Positions 50,207 to 60,921 of a stretch of 60,921 nucleotides of DNA are shown here, piece by piece. This DNA comes from Mesorhizobium sp. (lineage in GTDB: Bacteria > Pseudomonadota > Alphaproteobacteria > Rhizobiales > Rhizobiaceae). The translations under genes and the position numbers were made by a program. Positions within the stretch are counted from its first letter, which is position 1. Each line of letters starts with the position of its first letter. The notes beneath the pieces are model-generated. The model did not search any database. It was not told the DNA's origin and saw only the letters and a program-made list of their open reading frames with translations. Location: positions 1 to 60,921 of the forward strand of contig NZ_JANJTZ010000044.1 of the NCBI RefSeq assembly GCF_024710845.1, read 5' to 3'.

Positions 50207-52648
50207 ATGCAACAACCGACGTCCCAATCCGCAGGCGCCAAGCCATCCGCGGCAGGTCCGGTACTCTGGTTCGAGGACGTCGGGCGCGCCGACGTGGCCC
50301 GCGTAGGCGGGAAGAACGCCTCGCTGGGCGAGATGGTCCAGGCGCTCGCGCCGAAAGGCATTCGCGTTCCGCCGGGGTTTGCGACTTCGGCCGAGGCGTA
50401 CTGGTCCTATCTCGATGCAAACCGGCAGAAGCAGGCGATCACGGCCCTGCTCGACGCGATGGCCGCGGGGAAGGCGACGCTGGCGGAGACGGGCAGCGCC
50501 ATCCGCTCGCTCATCCTCAAGGGGGAATGGCCGAAAGCGACCGCCCAGGCCATCGCCGACGCCTACCTCACCCTCTGTGAACGCGCCGGCAAGGCCGATG
50601 TCGACGTGGCGGTGCGGTCCAGTGCCACCGCCGAAGACCTTCCCGACGCCAGTTTCGCCGGACAGCAGGAGACCTTTCTCAACATCCGCGGACTGCCTGC
50701 GCTGCTTGACGCCTGCCGCCGCTGCTATGCCTCGCTGTTTACCGACCGCGCGATCAGCTATCGTCAGGCCAAGGGCTTCGACCACATGCGCGTCGCGCTC
50801 TCGATCGGCGTCCAACAGATGGTGCGATCCGACCTCGGCGGGTCCGGCGTGATGTTCTCCATCGACACCGAGACAGGGTTCCCGGATGTCGTCGTCATCG
50901 ACGCGGCGTGGGGCCTTGGCGAGAATGTCGTCCAGGGCGCGGTCGATCCCGACGAGTACCAGGTCTTCAAGCCGCTTCTGGATGGCGAAAGGTTGGCCCC
51001 GATCATCGAGAAAAAGTGCGGCGCCAAGGCGCTGAAGATGATCTACGCGTCCGGCGAGAGGCCCACCCGCAACGTGCCGACCTCGAAGGCCGAGCGCGCG
51101 GCCTTCGTTCTTTCGGACAAGGAGATTCTCACGCTCGCCCGGTGGGCCGCGTCGATCGAGAAGCACTATGGCTGTCCGATGGACATGGAGTGGGCCAGGG
51201 ACGGCGAGACTGGCGACATATTCATCGTGCAGGCTCGGCCCGAGACGGTCCAGTCCCGGCGCGGCGCAACCACGTTCAGGAGCTACTCGATCACCAAGAA
51301 GGGCAAGACTCTTACCGAGGGACTTGCCGTCGGCGACGCCGTCGTCAGCGGTCAGGTCTGCCTGATCGAAAGCGCCCATGACATCGGCAGCTTCGTCGAC
51401 GGCTCGATCCTCGTCACCGGCACGACCGATCCCGACTGGGTTCCCATCATGAAGCGCGCCGCGGCCATCGTCACCGACCACGGCGGCCGCACCTCGCACG
51501 CTGCCATCGTCAGCCGGGAGCTGGGCCTTCCCGCCATCGTCGGCACGGGCAATGCAACGCATGTCCTGCATGGGGAGCAGTCGATCACGGTTTCCTGCGC
51601 CGAGGGCGACCGCGGCTTCATCTATGAAGGTGTAGCGGACTTCGAAACCAGTGAGATCGACGTCACCGACCTGCCGCCCACCCGCACGGAGATCATGCTC
51701 AATCTCGCCAACCCGGCGGCTGCGTTGCGCTGGTGGCGCATTCCGAGCGACGGTGTCGGTCTGGCGCGCATGGAGTTCGTCGTCGGCAACCACATCCGCA
51801 TCCATCCCATGGCGCTGGTGCGCTACGACACGCTGAAGGACGAGGACGCCAAACGCCAGATCGCCGAGATCACGGCCGGCTACACGGACAAGACGGAGTA
51901 TTTCGTCGACACTCTCGCGCGCGGCCTCTCCCGCATCGCTGCTTCGGCCTGGCCGAAGCCTGTCATCGTTCGGATGAGCGACTTCAAGACCAACGAATAT
52001 GCCGGACTCATCGGCGGGGCGGAGTTCGAGCCGCGCGAAGAGAACCCGATGATCGGCTTCAGGGGCGCGGCGCGCTACTATTCGCCCCGCTATCGCGAGG
52101 GCTTTGCGCTGGAGTGTCGTGCCATCCGGCGGCTGCGCAACGAGATGGGCTTCACCAATGTCGTGGTGATGATCCCCTTCTGCCGCTCGACCCGCGAGGC
52201 CGACCGGGTGCTCGAGGAGATGGCAGCGAACGGGCTGGAGCGAGGCAAGGACGGGCTGCAGGTCTTCGTGATGTGCGAGATTCCGTCCAACGTCGTGCTC
52301 GCGGCCGAATTCGCGAAGCGCTTCGACGGGTTCTCCATCGGCTCCAATGACCTGACGCAACTGACGCTGGGAGTCGACCGCGATTCCGCCGAACTTGCCG
52401 ACCTGTTCGACGAGTCGGATGCGGCGGTCGAATGGATGATCGCCAACGTCATCCGCGAGGCGGGCAAGGCGGGCGCCAAGATCGGCCTGTGCGGCCAGGC
52501 ACCGAGCGATCACCCGGAGTTCGCCGCCTTCCTTGTCGAGTGCGGCATCGATTCGATTTCAGTGAGTCCCGACAGCTTCATCGCCGTCAAACGGCAGGTG
52601 GCGGCAGCCGAGGCTGCCCTTATCCGCGATCAAGGAGTGAGGAAATGA
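50207..52648 (+). CDS. ppsA: phosphoenolpyruvate synthase
   Basis: An 813-aa enzyme interconverting pyruvate, ATP and PEP. It shows the ATP-grasp N-terminal domain (FEDVGRADVARVGGKNASLGEMV; VAVRSSATAEDLPDASFAGQQETFLNI), the phospho-histidine swivel DHGGRTSHAAIVSRELGLPAIVG with catalytic His431, and the PEP/pyruvate TIM barrel (VRMSDFKTNEYAGLIGG; NPMIGFRGAARYYS; MCEIPSNVVLAAEFAKRFDGFSIGSNDLTQLTLGVDRDS). Length and order fit PpsA, not PPDK. Downstream the CBS-BON gene starts in its stop codon (ATGA). Confidence 0.95.
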   Translation: MQQPTSQSAGAKPSAAGPVLWFEDVGRADVARVGGKNASLGEMVQALAPKGIRVPPGFATSAEAYWSYLDANRQKQAITALLDAMAAGKATLAETGSAIRSLILKGEWPKATAQAIADAYLTLCERAGKADVDVAVRSSATAEDLPDASFAGQQETFLNIRGLPALLDACRRCYASLFTDRAISYRQAKGFDHMRVALSIGVQQMVRSDLGGSGVMFSIDTETGFPDVVVIDAAWGLGENVVQGAVDPDEYQVFKPLLDGERLAPIIEKKCGAKALKMIYASGERPTRNVPTSKAERAAFVLSDKEILTLARWAASIEKHYGCPMDMEWARDGETGDIFIVQARPETVQSRRGATTFRSYSITKKGKTLTEGLAVGDAVVSGQVCLIESAHDIGSFVDGSILVTGTTDPDWVPIMKRAAAIVTDHGGRTSHAAIVSRELGLPAIVGTGNATHVLHGEQSITVSCAEGDRGFIYEGVADFETSEIDVTDLPPTRTEIMLNLANPAAALRWWRIPSDGVGLARMEFVVGNHIRIHPMALVRYDTLKDEDAKRQIAEITAGYTDKTEYFVDTLARGLSRIAASAWPKPVIVRMSDFKTNEYAGLIGGAEFEPREENPMIGFRGAARYYSPRYREGFALECRAIRRLRNEMGFTNVVVMIPFCRSTREADRVLEEMAANGLERGKDGLQVFVMCEIPSNVVLAAEFAKRFDGFSIGSNDLTQLTLGVDRDSAELADLFDESDAAVEWMIANVIREAGKAGAKIGLCGQAPSDHPEFAAFLVECGIDSISVSPDSFIAVKRQVAAAEAALIRDQGVRK

Positions 52649-53337
52649 AGGCGCGCGACATCATGACGGTCGGGGTAGCTACGGTGCGACCCGACACGAC
52701 GCTCGAGCATGCGGCGCACGTGATGATCAAGCACGGCATCAGCGGGCTGCCGGTCGTCGACGATACCGGCCGCATCCTCGGCATCGTCACCGAACGTGAC
52801 CTGCTGCATCGGCCGGAACTCGGCACCGAGCGCCACCGGCCGCGCTGGCTCGAATTCTGGACGAGCCCGGTTCGCCGGGCCGAGGAATATGCACGCGAGC
52901 ACGGCCGCAAGGTCGAGGACGTCATGAGCCACGATGTCGTCGCCGTCGATCCCGACGCCGACCTGGGGGAGGTGGCAGATCTCCTGGAGCGTCGCGGTTT
53001 CAAGCGACTCCCGGTGGTCGAGAACGGAAAGGTCGTCGGCATCATCGGCCGCGCCAATCTGGTCGTGGCACTCTCGCGACGCATGGGAGAGGTGCCTCAG
53101 TCTGCCGTCGACGACATCACGATTCGCAGGTCCATCCTCGAAGAACTCAAGAACAAAGACTGGGCGCCTGTCGGCACGCTGGACATCCTCGTGCGCGACG
53201 GTGTGGTCGAACTCAAGGGAACTGTCACCGACGTCCATGTGCGCGACGCGGTGCGGGTCGCCGCGGAGAATGCGCCGGGGGTGGTCCGCGTCTGGGACAG
53301 GCTGCAAGTCGTTCCTCCGCCTGTCGGCTATATCTGA
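52645..53337 (+). CDS. CBS-domain protein with C-terminal BON domain
   Basis: A 230-aa protein: a CBS pair (residues ~1-60, ARDIMTVGVATVRPDTTLEHAAHVMIKHGISGLPVVDD; ~90-140, VEDVMSHDVVAVDPDADLGEVADLLERRGFKRLPVVEN) that usually binds adenine nucleotides, and a BON domain (residues ~160-225, LKNKDWAPVGTLDILVRDGVVELKGTV). No signal peptide. It overlaps ppsA by 4 bases (ATGA). CBS proteins in such clusters often sense cellular energy; here it could report energy state to PpsA under low oxygen, which is inferred from context. The longer upstream frame is antisense noise. Confidence 0.9.
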   Translation: MKARDIMTVGVATVRPDTTLEHAAHVMIKHGISGLPVVDDTGRILGIVTERDLLHRPELGTERHRPRWLEFWTSPVRRAEEYAREHGRKVEDVMSHDVVAVDPDADLGEVADLLERRGFKRLPVVENGKVVGIIGRANLVVALSRRMGEVPQSAVDDITIRRSILEELKNKDWAPVGTLDILVRDGVVELKGTVTDVHVRDAVRVAAENAPGVVRVWDRLQVVPPPVGYI

Positions 53338-53385
53338 GCGGACAGCGGCGCGGCCGCTTGGAACACGCGTGAATCGTCGCCTGAA

Positions 53386-53461
<76 letters not shown>

Positions 53462-53661
53462 TCAGGCGCGGATTTAGGCGGTCGGGCATTTGCGCGCAAG
53501 CAAAAACCGCCGGATTCCGGCGCGCCCCGGCCATTCCCGCGCTTCGGATGACACGGTTTTCAAAGAGCCGGCGAAACCCGACGGCCGCAGCTTGACAGCC
53601 AGAGTCGAACCCCTTAAGTCCCCGCCATCGACGCGAGGGGCACGCCCCACGGGTCGCATGC

Positions 53662-53738
53662 GCGGGTGTAGCTCAGTTGGTTAGAGTGCCGGCCTGTCAC
53701 GCCGGAGGTCGCGGGTTCGAGCCCCGTCACTCGCGCCA
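53662..53738 (+). tRNA. tRNA-Asp (GUC)
   Basis: A 77-base cloverleaf with acceptor GCGGGTG/CACTCGC (one wobble), D arm GCTCAGTTGGTTAGAGT, anticodon loop CTGTCAC giving GUC (Asp), T arm GCGGGTTCGAGCCCCGT, and encoded CCA. It is followed immediately by ATTTTTCTTCGAAAAAT, a small hairpin that may end its transcript. Confidence 0.96.
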
Positions 53739-54093
53739 TTTTTCTTCGAAAAATGGCTCTGTATCGTGCGAAGCGGCCGCCTCGGCGGCCGTTTGCGTTT
53801 GTTATGCCGGCGCGCCGCTTCGGGCCGGTCTGGTTCGCGGACCGTCCCCTGTTCCGATTGACCGCAACCGGCCTCGCGCCAGTGACAAAATCGCGCACAA
53901 TCCACTGGTGCGGAATGCGGGAAACGGCCCCGCGCGGCGCAAGGTATGGCTTGCGCGGCACTCTTGGCTGGGATAACCCTCGCCGCAATGCAGCAAGCGT
54001 CGGAGCTGGTCGCGCAAGCGGCCATTCTGTCGCGCACGGGCGACCCGAACAATGCTAGGGTCGGTCACTACAAACAGACCCACAAGGCGCGCC
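53739..54093. other. gene-free gap between tRNA-Asp and nuoA
   Basis: 355 bases hold only short overlapping frames on both strands with arginine-rich, non-protein-like translations. The hairpin ATTTTTCTTCGAAAAAT (about 53738-53754) ends the tRNA unit. The nuo promoter should lie here, but I see no convincing -35/-10 pair. Confidence 0.6.
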
Positions 54094-54459
54094 ATGGACG
54101 CACTCCTGAGTTCCTATCTGCCGGTCGTCATCTTCATGGGCGTTGCGCTGCTGATAGGGGTGGCCCTGATGGTCGCCCCTTTCCTGGTGGCCTATCGCAA
54201 CCCGGATCCCGAGAAGCTCTCGGCCTATGAGTGCGGCTTCAACGCCTTCGACGATGCGCGCATGAAGTTCGACGTGCGCTTCTATCTCGTCTCGATCCTG
54301 TTCATCATCTTCGATCTCGAAGTCGCGTTCCTGTTCCCGTGGGCGGTGTCGTTCGGGGAAATCGGCATGCTCGGCTTCTGGTCGATGATGGTCTTCCTCG
54401 GGGTGCTCACGATCGGCTTCATCTACGAATGGAAGAAGGGAGCGCTGGAATGGGATTGA
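54094..54459 (+). CDS. nuoA: NADH-quinone oxidoreductase subunit A
   Basis: A 121-aa membrane subunit of complex I with three transmembrane helices: [48 protein letters not shown] with the conserved FDLEVAF, and [22 protein letters not shown]. The loop YECGF holds the quinone-site region. I chose the ATG at 54094 for the family N-terminus. Overlaps nuoB by 10 bases. Heads the nuo operon. Confidence 0.97.
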   Translation: MDALLSSYLPVVIFMGVALLIGVALMVAPFLVAYRNPDPEKLSAYECGFNAFDDARMKFDVRFYLVSILFIIFDLEVAFLFPWAVSFGEIGMLGFWSMMVFLGVLTIGFIYEWKKGALEWD

Positions 54460-55031
54460 ACGATTCGACCGGCACGCTCGTCGCGCCGAGACCGAAGGGG
54501 ATCATCGATCCGTCGACCGGCAAGCCGGTAGGCGCGAACGACCCGTTCTTCACCGACATCAACGCCGAGCTCTCAGACAAGGGTTTCCTGGTCACCTCGT
54601 CCGAAGCGCTGATCACCTGGGCCCGCACAGGCTCGCTGATGTTCATGACCTTCGGCCTGGCCTGCTGCGCGGTGGAGATGATCCACACCTCGATGCCGCG
54701 CTACGATTCGGAGCGGTTCGGCGTCGCGCCGCGCGCGTCTCCGCGCCAGTCGGACATCATGATCGTGGCGGGCACGCTGACCAACAAGATGGCGCCTGCG
54801 CTGCGCAAGGTCTACGACCAGATGCCCGAGCCGCGCTACGTAATCTCGATGGGCTCCTGCGCCAATGGCGGCGGCTACTACCATTATTCCTATTCGGTGG
54901 TGCGTGGCTGCGACCGCATCGTGCCCGTGGACATCTACGTGCCCGGCTGCCCGCCGACCGCCGAAGCGCTGCTCTACGCCATTCTTCTGCTGCAGAAGAA
55001 GATCCGCCGTACGGGCACGATCGAGAGATGA
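54450..55031 (+). CDS. nuoB: NADH-quinone oxidoreductase subunit B
   Basis: A 193-aa peripheral subunit carrying cluster N2, the last iron-sulfur centre before quinone. Ligand cysteines appear in [17 protein letters not shown] and [25 protein letters not shown] is the conserved quinone-site loop. The start at 54450 lies within the nuoA stop region. Confidence 0.97.
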   Translation: MGLNDSTGTLVAPRPKGIIDPSTGKPVGANDPFFTDINAELSDKGFLVTSSEALITWARTGSLMFMTFGLACCAVEMIHTSMPRYDSERFGVAPRASPRQSDIMIVAGTLTNKMAPALRKVYDQMPEPRYVISMGSCANGGGYYHYSYSVVRGCDRIVPVDIYVPGCPPTAEALLYAILLLQKKIRRTGTIER

Positions 55032-55113
55032 TGAGGGACGTCGCCGGCCGACACCCGGCCGTCGTCGACAACGGCCGGGCACGCGCGGTGTCCGGTAAAC
55101 TGGAAACGGACAG

Positions 55114-55719
55114 ATGAGCGAAGCGCTGAACGACCTCGCGGCCTATCTGAAGGAAAAGCTCGGCGACGACATCGAGAGCGCCGTGGTGGCCTATGGCGAC
55201 CTGACGATCACCGTCGCGCCGGGCGACATCATCGACGTGCTCAACTTCCTCAAGCGCGACGTGCAGTGCCAGTTCATCTCGATCATCGACATCTGCGGCG
55301 CGGATTATCCGTCGCGCCAGCGTCGTTTCGACGTCGTCTATCATCTGCTGTCGCCCCGTCAGAACCAGCGCATCCGCGTCAAGGTCGAGGCCGACGAGGA
55401 AACGCTGGTGCCGTCGGCCACAGCGGTCTATCCCGGCGCCGACTGGTACGAGCGCGAGACCTACGATCTCTACGGGGTCCTGTTCACCGGCCATCCCGAT
55501 CTGCGCCGCATCCTCACCGATTACGGTTTCGAGGGACATCCGCTGCGCAAGGACTTCCCGCTGACGGGCTTCGTCGAGGTGCGCTACGACGACGAGGTCA
55601 AGCGGGTCGTCTACGAGCCGGTGGAGCTCAAGCAGGAGTTCCGCAATTTCGACTTCCTGTCGCCCTGGGAAGGCACCGACTACGTGCTGCCCGGCGATGA
55701 AAAAGCCAAGCCGAACTGA
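55114..55719 (+). CDS. nuoC: NADH-quinone oxidoreductase subunit C
   Basis: A 201-aa 30-kDa subunit with no cofactor. Family segments: [69 protein letters not shown] (the 30-kDa signature) and the closing [12 protein letters not shown]. It follows nuoB by 82 bases and precedes nuoD by 8 bases. Confidence 0.97.
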   Translation: MSEALNDLAAYLKEKLGDDIESAVVAYGDLTITVAPGDIIDVLNFLKRDVQCQFISIIDICGADYPSRQRRFDVVYHLLSPRQNQRIRVKVEADEETLVPSATAVYPGADWYERETYDLYGVLFTGHPDLRRILTDYGFEGHPLRKDFPLTGFVEVRYDDEVKRVVYEPVELKQEFRNFDFLSPWEGTDYVLPGDEKAKPN

Positions 55720-55727
55720 GGCGCCCA

Positions 55728-56918
55728 ATGGCTGAGACCGCTGTCCGCAACTTCAATATCAATTTCGGCCCGCAGCATCCGGCCGCGCACGGCGTGCTGC
55801 GCTTGGTGCTCGAGCTCGACGGCGAGGTGATCGACCGCGTCGATCCGCATATCGGCCTGCTGCACCGCGGCACCGAGAAGCTGATGGAGAACAAGACCTA
55901 CCTACAGGCCGTGCCCTATCTCGACCGGCTCGACTATTGCGCGCCGATGAACCAGGAGCATGCGTTTGCGCTGGCGACCGAGCGGCTGCTCGGCATCGAG
56001 GTGCCGCGGCGCGGCCAGATCATCCGCGTTCTCTATTCCGAGATCGGCCGGATCATGTCGCACATCCTCAACGTGACGACGCAGGCGCTCGACATCGGTG
56101 CGCTGACGCCGCCGCTGTGGGGCTTTGTCGAGCGCGAGAAACTGATGGTGTTCTACGAGCGGGCGTCCGGCTCGCGCATGCATGCGGCCTATTTCCGTCC
56201 GGGCGGCGTGCATCAGGACTTGCCGGAGAAACTGATCGAGGACATCGGCACCTGGATCGATCCGTTCCTGAAGTCGCTCGACGATCTCGACGCCCTGCTC
56301 ACAGGGAACCGCATCTTCAAGCAGCGCAATGTCGACATCGGCGTCGTGTCGCTCGAAGACGCCTGGGCCTGGGGCTTTTCGGGCGTGATGGTGCGCGGCT
56401 CGGGCGCCGCTTGGGACCTGCGCAAGTCGCAGCCCTATGAATGCTACTCCGAGATGGAGTTCGACATTCCGATCGGCAAGAACGGCGACTGCTACGACCG
56501 CTATCTCATCCGCATGGAAGAGATGCGCCAGTCGGCGAAGATCATGCGCCAGTGCGTCGATCTGCTGCTCGGCAAGGACAAGGTCGGCCCGGTGTCGAAT
56601 ACCGACGGCAAGATCGTGCCGCCGAAGCGCCAGGCGATGAAGCGCTCGATGGAAGCGCTGATCCACCACTTCAAGCTCTACACCGAGGGCTACCGCGTGC
56701 CGGCCGGCGAGGTCTATGCCGCCGTCGAGGCGCCGAAGGGCGAGTTCGGCGTCTATCTGGTCTCCGATGGCACCAACAAGCCCTACCGCTGCAAGCTGCG
56801 CGCGCCCGGGTTCGCGCATCTGCAGGCCATGGATTTCCTCTGCCGCGGCCACCTGCTCGCCGACGTGACGGCGGTGCTGGGGTCGCTCGATATCGTGTTT
56901 GGTGAGGTCGATCGCTAG
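55728..56918 (+). CDS. nuoD: NADH-quinone oxidoreductase subunit D
   Basis: A 396-aa 49-kDa subunit forming the quinone-binding site with NuoB. It opens [53 protein letters not shown] and carries [18 protein letters not shown] and the late [17 protein letters not shown] and [16 protein letters not shown] end. Full length. Confidence 0.97.
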   Translation: MAETAVRNFNINFGPQHPAAHGVLRLVLELDGEVIDRVDPHIGLLHRGTEKLMENKTYLQAVPYLDRLDYCAPMNQEHAFALATERLLGIEVPRRGQIIRVLYSEIGRIMSHILNVTTQALDIGALTPPLWGFVEREKLMVFYERASGSRMHAAYFRPGGVHQDLPEKLIEDIGTWIDPFLKSLDDLDALLTGNRIFKQRNVDIGVVSLEDAWAWGFSGVMVRGSGAAWDLRKSQPYECYSEMEFDIPIGKNGDCYDRYLIRMEEMRQSAKIMRQCVDLLLGKDKVGPVSNTDGKIVPPKRQAMKRSMEALIHHFKLYTEGYRVPAGEVYAAVEAPKGEFGVYLVSDGTNKPYRCKLRAPGFAHLQAMDFLCRGHLLADVTAVLGSLDIVFGEVDR

Positions 56919-56919
56919 A

Positions 56920-58188
56920 ATGTCCGTCCGCCGTCTCGCCGAGCCAGCCCTCCAGCCAGCCGCATTCGCCTTCTCCAAGGCGAAGGCCGCGGAGGTGAAG
57001 ACCTGGATCGCAAAATATCCGCAGGGCCGCGAACAGTCGGCCGTGATCCCGCTTCTGATGCTCGCGCAGGAGCAGGAGGGCTGGGTGACCAAGGCGGCGA
57101 TCGAGCATGTCGCCGACAGGCTCGGCATGCCCTACATCCGCGTGCTCGAGGTCGCGACCTTCTATACGCAGTTCCAGCTGAAGCCGGTCGGCACCCGCGC
57201 CCACGTGCAGGTCTGCGGCACGACGCCGTGCATGCTGCGCGGCTCCGAGGCGCTGATGGACGTGTGCCGGTCCAAGATCCATCACGACCAGTTCCACACC
57301 AACGATGCTGGCACGCTGTCGTGGGAAGAGGTGGAATGCCTCGGCGCCTGCGTGAACGCGCCGATGGTGATGATCTTCAAGGACACCTACGAGGACCTGA
57401 CGCCGGAGCGGCTGGCAGAGATCATCGACGCGTTCGAGGCCGGCAAGGGCGACACGGTGAAGGTCGGCCCGCAGGTCGACCGCTTCTACTCCGCGCCACA
57501 GAGCGGCTTCACCTCGCTCAAGGACGAGAAGGCGGTGCTGAAGTCGACGCGCGTGCGCGAGGCGAAGACGGCAGCCGCGGCGCCCGCGCAGGCAGCGGCT
57601 GCGCCGTCCAACGCGGCAAGGCCGAAGACCGACGCGCCCGAGACGAACCCGGCGATCAAGTCGCCGTCCAAGGTGAAGGTCGCGCCCGCCGCAGAGCAGG
57701 TGAAGAGCGTCGCGCCGGCGCATTCCGCCAAGGCCGCGAACCTCGCCGAACCTACAGTGGAGAAGACGGTCAAGCAGCGCAGCGGCAAGACCGCGAAGGC
57801 CGAGCCCGTGTCTGCCTACAAGGCGCCTGAAACCTTGAAGGGCGAGCCGATCGGCGCCGCGCGCGCCAAGGGCGACGCGGGTCCCGCAGCCGCCAAGCCA
57901 TCGCTCACCGACAAGAACCGTCCGGCAGGCATCGAGAAGCCGGCCGCGGTCGACGACCTCAAGCTGATCTCAGGCGTCGGCCCGAAGATCGAAGGCATTC
58001 TTCATTCCCTCGGCATCTACACGTTCGCGCAGGTCGCCTCGTGGAAGAAGGCGGAGCGCGAATGGGTCGACGGGTACCTGAACTTCAAGGGGCGGATCGA
58101 GCGCGACGACTGGGTCAAGCAGGCCAAGGCGCTCGCCAAGGGCGGCGTCGCCGAATACATCCGCGTCTTCGGCAAGAAGCCGGTCTGA
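56920..58188 (+). CDS. nuoE: NADH-quinone oxidoreductase subunit E with long C-terminal hairpin-domain extension
   Basis: A 422-aa 24-kDa subunit with cluster N1a. The core is residues ~1-175 (VQVCGTTPCMLRG and ECLGACVNAPMVMI hold the four cluster cysteines). A low-complexity Ala/Lys/Pro linker of ~170 residues follows, and residues ~345-422 form a helix-hairpin-helix-like domain (DDLKLISGVGPKIEGILHSLGIYTFAQVASW...FKGRIERDDWVKQAKALAKGG). This long form is known from rhizobia. The same domain recurs in the gene between nuoF and nuoG. Confidence 0.95.
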   Translation: MSVRRLAEPALQPAAFAFSKAKAAEVKTWIAKYPQGREQSAVIPLLMLAQEQEGWVTKAAIEHVADRLGMPYIRVLEVATFYTQFQLKPVGTRAHVQVCGTTPCMLRGSEALMDVCRSKIHHDQFHTNDAGTLSWEEVECLGACVNAPMVMIFKDTYEDLTPERLAEIIDAFEAGKGDTVKVGPQVDRFYSAPQSGFTSLKDEKAVLKSTRVREAKTAAAAPAQAAAAPSNAARPKTDAPETNPAIKSPSKVKVAPAAEQVKSVAPAHSAKAANLAEPTVEKTVKQRSGKTAKAEPVSAYKAPETLKGEPIGAARAKGDAGPAAAKPSLTDKNRPAGIEKPAAVDDLKLISGVGPKIEGILHSLGIYTFAQVASWKKAEREWVDGYLNFKGRIERDDWVKQAKALAKGGVAEYIRVFGKKPV

Positions 58189-58198
58189 GGGATAGAGC

Positions 58199-59500
<1,302 letters not shown>

Positions 59501-59567
59501 CTGGCGAAGGAACCGGCCGAGGCCGGGAGAAAAGGGGCAACAGATGACAGAAGGAAAGGAGCGATCG

Positions 59568-60269
59568 ATGACGAATGACGCCCTCCCTGGCGGTCGTCTG
59601 CCCGAAGCCGACGAGGTCGAGAAGTTGAAGCGGCAGGTTTCGGCACTGATGCCGAAGGAGTTCGGCGATGCCGCGCGCCTGATGGCACAGCCGATCGCGG
59701 GTGCCGCGGCGCTCTCCGCGCTTGGTCTCGGCATGGCGACGCAGGCTTTCGGTCTTTGGCTCACCGCCGTCTCGAGCGCGATGCGGGCGGGTCACGAACT
59801 TGCCCATGCCGGACGGGATTCTGCAAGCGGTGCCGCCCCGGCAAGCAATTCCGTCATGGATGCCAAAGCGATGGCCTCGGCGCTTATCAAAGAGCCAAAG
59901 ACAACCGCCGGAACCGGCGCCAAGGTCGTGAAGTTTGTCTCCAAGGCCGAGCGCGCGGCGAAGGTCGCCAAAGCGCCCCGGCGCAAGGCGGTTGCGGTGG
60001 CCGCCACGGCACCCGTGGCGGCAAGTGTCGCCAAGCCCGCGGCCGCGTCGCGACCGGACAAGGTGGACGATCTCAAGGCGATCGGCGGAATTGGGCCCAA
60101 GCTTGAGGCTGTGCTCAACGGGCTCGGCATACGCACCTACTCCCAGATCGCGGCGCTGACGGATGAGGAAATCGCCCGCATCGAAGGCGATCTCGGCTTC
60201 AAGGGTCGGATCGGGCGAGACGACTGGATCGGCCAGGCGAGGGCGCTGATGAATGGAGGTCGCGCGTGA
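59568..60269 (+). CDS. helix-hairpin-helix protein between nuoF and nuoG, with phasin-like N-terminus
   Basis: A 233-aa protein. Residues ~1-85 are amphipathic helices reminiscent of phasins ([43 protein letters not shown]). A basic Ala/Lys-rich linker follows, then the same hairpin domain as in NuoE ([65 protein letters not shown]). AAGGAG lies six bases before the ATG at 59568; another ATG at 59544 is possible. Its place within the nuo operon suggests an accessory complex I role. Confidence 0.82.
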   Translation: MTNDALPGGRLPEADEVEKLKRQVSALMPKEFGDAARLMAQPIAGAAALSALGLGMATQAFGLWLTAVSSAMRAGHELAHAGRDSASGAAPASNSVMDAKAMASALIKEPKTTAGTGAKVVKFVSKAERAAKVAKAPRRKAVAVAATAPVAASVAKPAAASRPDKVDDLKAIGGIGPKLEAVLNGLGIRTYSQIAALTDEEIARIEGDLGFKGRIGRDDWIGQARALMNGGRA

Positions 60270-60325
60270 ACGCGACCGAACTCCTCGCAACATACGAAGC
60301 GGCGAAGGCCGCCGGGGGCAATTGA
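60266..60325 (+). CDS. 19-codon ORF bridging to nuoG
   Basis: GTG at 60266 overlaps the previous stop (GTGA) and the TGA at 60323-60325 shares a base with the nuoG ATG (TGATG). The product would be [19 protein letters not shown]. The double stop-start overlap suggests a real coupling element rather than chance, though the peptide itself may have no role. Confidence 0.5.
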   Translation: MNATELLATYEAAKAAGGN

Positions 60326-60921
60326 TGGCTAAGCTCAAGGTCGACGGGAAAGAAATCGAAGTGCCCGACCACTACACTCTGCTGCAGGCGGCGGAGGAGG
60401 CGGGCGCGGAAGTGCCGCGCTTCTGCTTCCATGAGCGCCTGTCGATCGCCGGCAACTGCCGGATGTGCCTGGTCGAGGTGGTGGGCGGCCCGCCGAAGCC
60501 CGCGGCCTCTTGCGCGATGCAGGTGCGCGACCTGCGGCCGGGCCCGAATGGCGAGGCTCCGGTCGTCAAGACCAAGTCGCCGATGGTGAAGAAGGCCCGC
60601 GAAGGGGTGATGGAGTTCCTGCTCATCAACCACCCGCTGGACTGCCCGATCTGCGACCAGGGCGGCGAGTGCCAGCTGCAGGACCTGGCGGTGGGTTATG
60701 GCGCCAGCGCATCACGCGATACGGAAGAAAAGCGCGTCGTCTTCCACAGGGACGCGGGCCCGCTCGTCGGCATGGAGGAGATGACGCGCTGCATCCACTG
60801 CACGCGCTGCGTGCGCTTCGGCCAGGAGATCGCCGGCGTGATGGAGCTCGGCATGGTCCAGCGCGGCGAGCACAGCGAGATCACGACCATCGCCGGGCGC
60901 ACCATCGACAGCGAGCTGTCG
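60325..60921 (+). CDS. nuoG: NADH-quinone oxidoreductase subunit G, N-terminal part
   Basis: The 75-kDa subunit; only the first 199 codons lie in the window. The 2Fe-2S domain ([26 protein letters not shown]), the His-Cys cluster ([19 protein letters not shown]) and the 4Fe-4S cluster motif [17 protein letters not shown] are visible. The C-terminus and nuoH onward lie beyond the window. Confidence 0.97.
   Translation, partial: MAKLKVDGKEIEVPDHYTLLQAAEEAGAEVPRFCFHERLSIAGNCRMCLVEVVGGPPKPAASCAMQVRDLRPGPNGEAPVVKTKSPMVKKAREGVMEFLLINHPLDCPICDQGGECQLQDLAVGYGASASRDTEEKRVVFHRDAGPLVGMEEMTRCIHCTRCVRFGQEIAGVMELGMVQRGEHSEITTIAGRTIDSELS

Noticed and set aside
50177..52513. 778-aa open frame on the minus strand
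   Set aside because: Antisense to ppsA, which has all catalytic motifs; the shadow has none.
53802..54095. Short ORFs between tRNA-Asp and nuoA
   Set aside because: Arg-rich, overlapping frames on both strands without ribosome sites or motifs.

Overview
The window is a 60.9-kb piece of a GC-rich alphaproteobacterial chromosome, most likely from the order Hyphomicrobiales (Rhizobiales) and plausibly a Mesorhizobium/Phyllobacteriaceae-type bacterium. This assignment is inferred from gene content and protein character: phasins, an extended NuoE with a C-terminal hairpin domain, cobT next to a DUF1289 gene, FixK-type boxes, and high GC with typical rhizobial codon use. No rRNA marker is present. 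Almost all of it is ordinary, densely packed chromosome, with a few accessory patches.

Layout. 1-5.8 kb: the 3' part of groEL, two phasin genes (the first with a TGC-rich, PhaR-like upstream block), a DUF445 membrane protein, a lactate-2-monooxygenase-like flavoenzyme and a MaoC hydratase. 5.97-12.8 kb: an integrated island of about 6.8 kb inserted in dusA. The displaced native 5' end of dusA lies at 5974-6026, the island has re-supplied a new dusA start at 12772, and a truncated tyrosine-recombinase gene sits beside the restored dusA. The island carries a four-gene operon of exported proteins (diheme cytochrome, diheme peroxidase of the MauG/CcpA superfamily, a helical-repeat protein, and a beta-helix/cytochrome c fusion), with a divergent AraC-type regulator. 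12.8-24.9 kb: housekeeping genes, including dusA, a TSUP transporter, a retropepsin-like protease, DUF1289, cobT, a histidine kinase, a nuclease, a GST, a UDG-like protein, an Lrp regulator, an AlkD-like repair protein, a hydroxyacid dehydrogenase and a polar amino-acid ABC transporter. 25.0-30.8 kb: molybdenum cofactor genes mobB, mobA and moaA interleaved with two exporters and two exported proteins, then DUF971. 30.9-36.4 kb: a PPOX flavoprotein, a MarR/hydrolase divergent pair with twin operators, and two L,D-transpeptidases.

36.4-42.3 kb is an accessory patch. It holds three tightly coupled, AT-richer genes (a methyltransferase-TylF fusion, a GT2 glycosyltransferase and a CmcI-like protein) that look like a glycan-modification cassette. 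Opposite them lie three exported proteins (beta-helix, fibre-like with a C-terminal coiled coil, and a small one). 42.5-48.8 kb holds a very unusual 1025-aa fusion of an ArsP-like permease with FG-GAP/VCBS repeats and an ASPIC/UnbV-type end, followed by two overlapping SEL1-repeat exported proteins and a YARHG protein. 48.8-53.3 kb is a probable low-oxygen module: pfkB, ppsA and a CBS-BON protein, with three perfect matches to the FixK-type TTG(A/C)-N6-(T/G)CAA box. tRNA-Val(UAC) and tRNA-Asp(GUC) follow. From 54.1 kb to the end is the complex I operon nuoA-B-C-D-E-F-(hairpin-domain gene)-(19-codon ORF)-nuoG, with nuoG running off the window.

Most promising for new biology: the exported cytochrome/peroxidase/beta-helix operon on the dusA island, the permease-FG-GAP fusion with its SEL1 neighbours, and the extra hairpin-domain gene inside the nuo operon.
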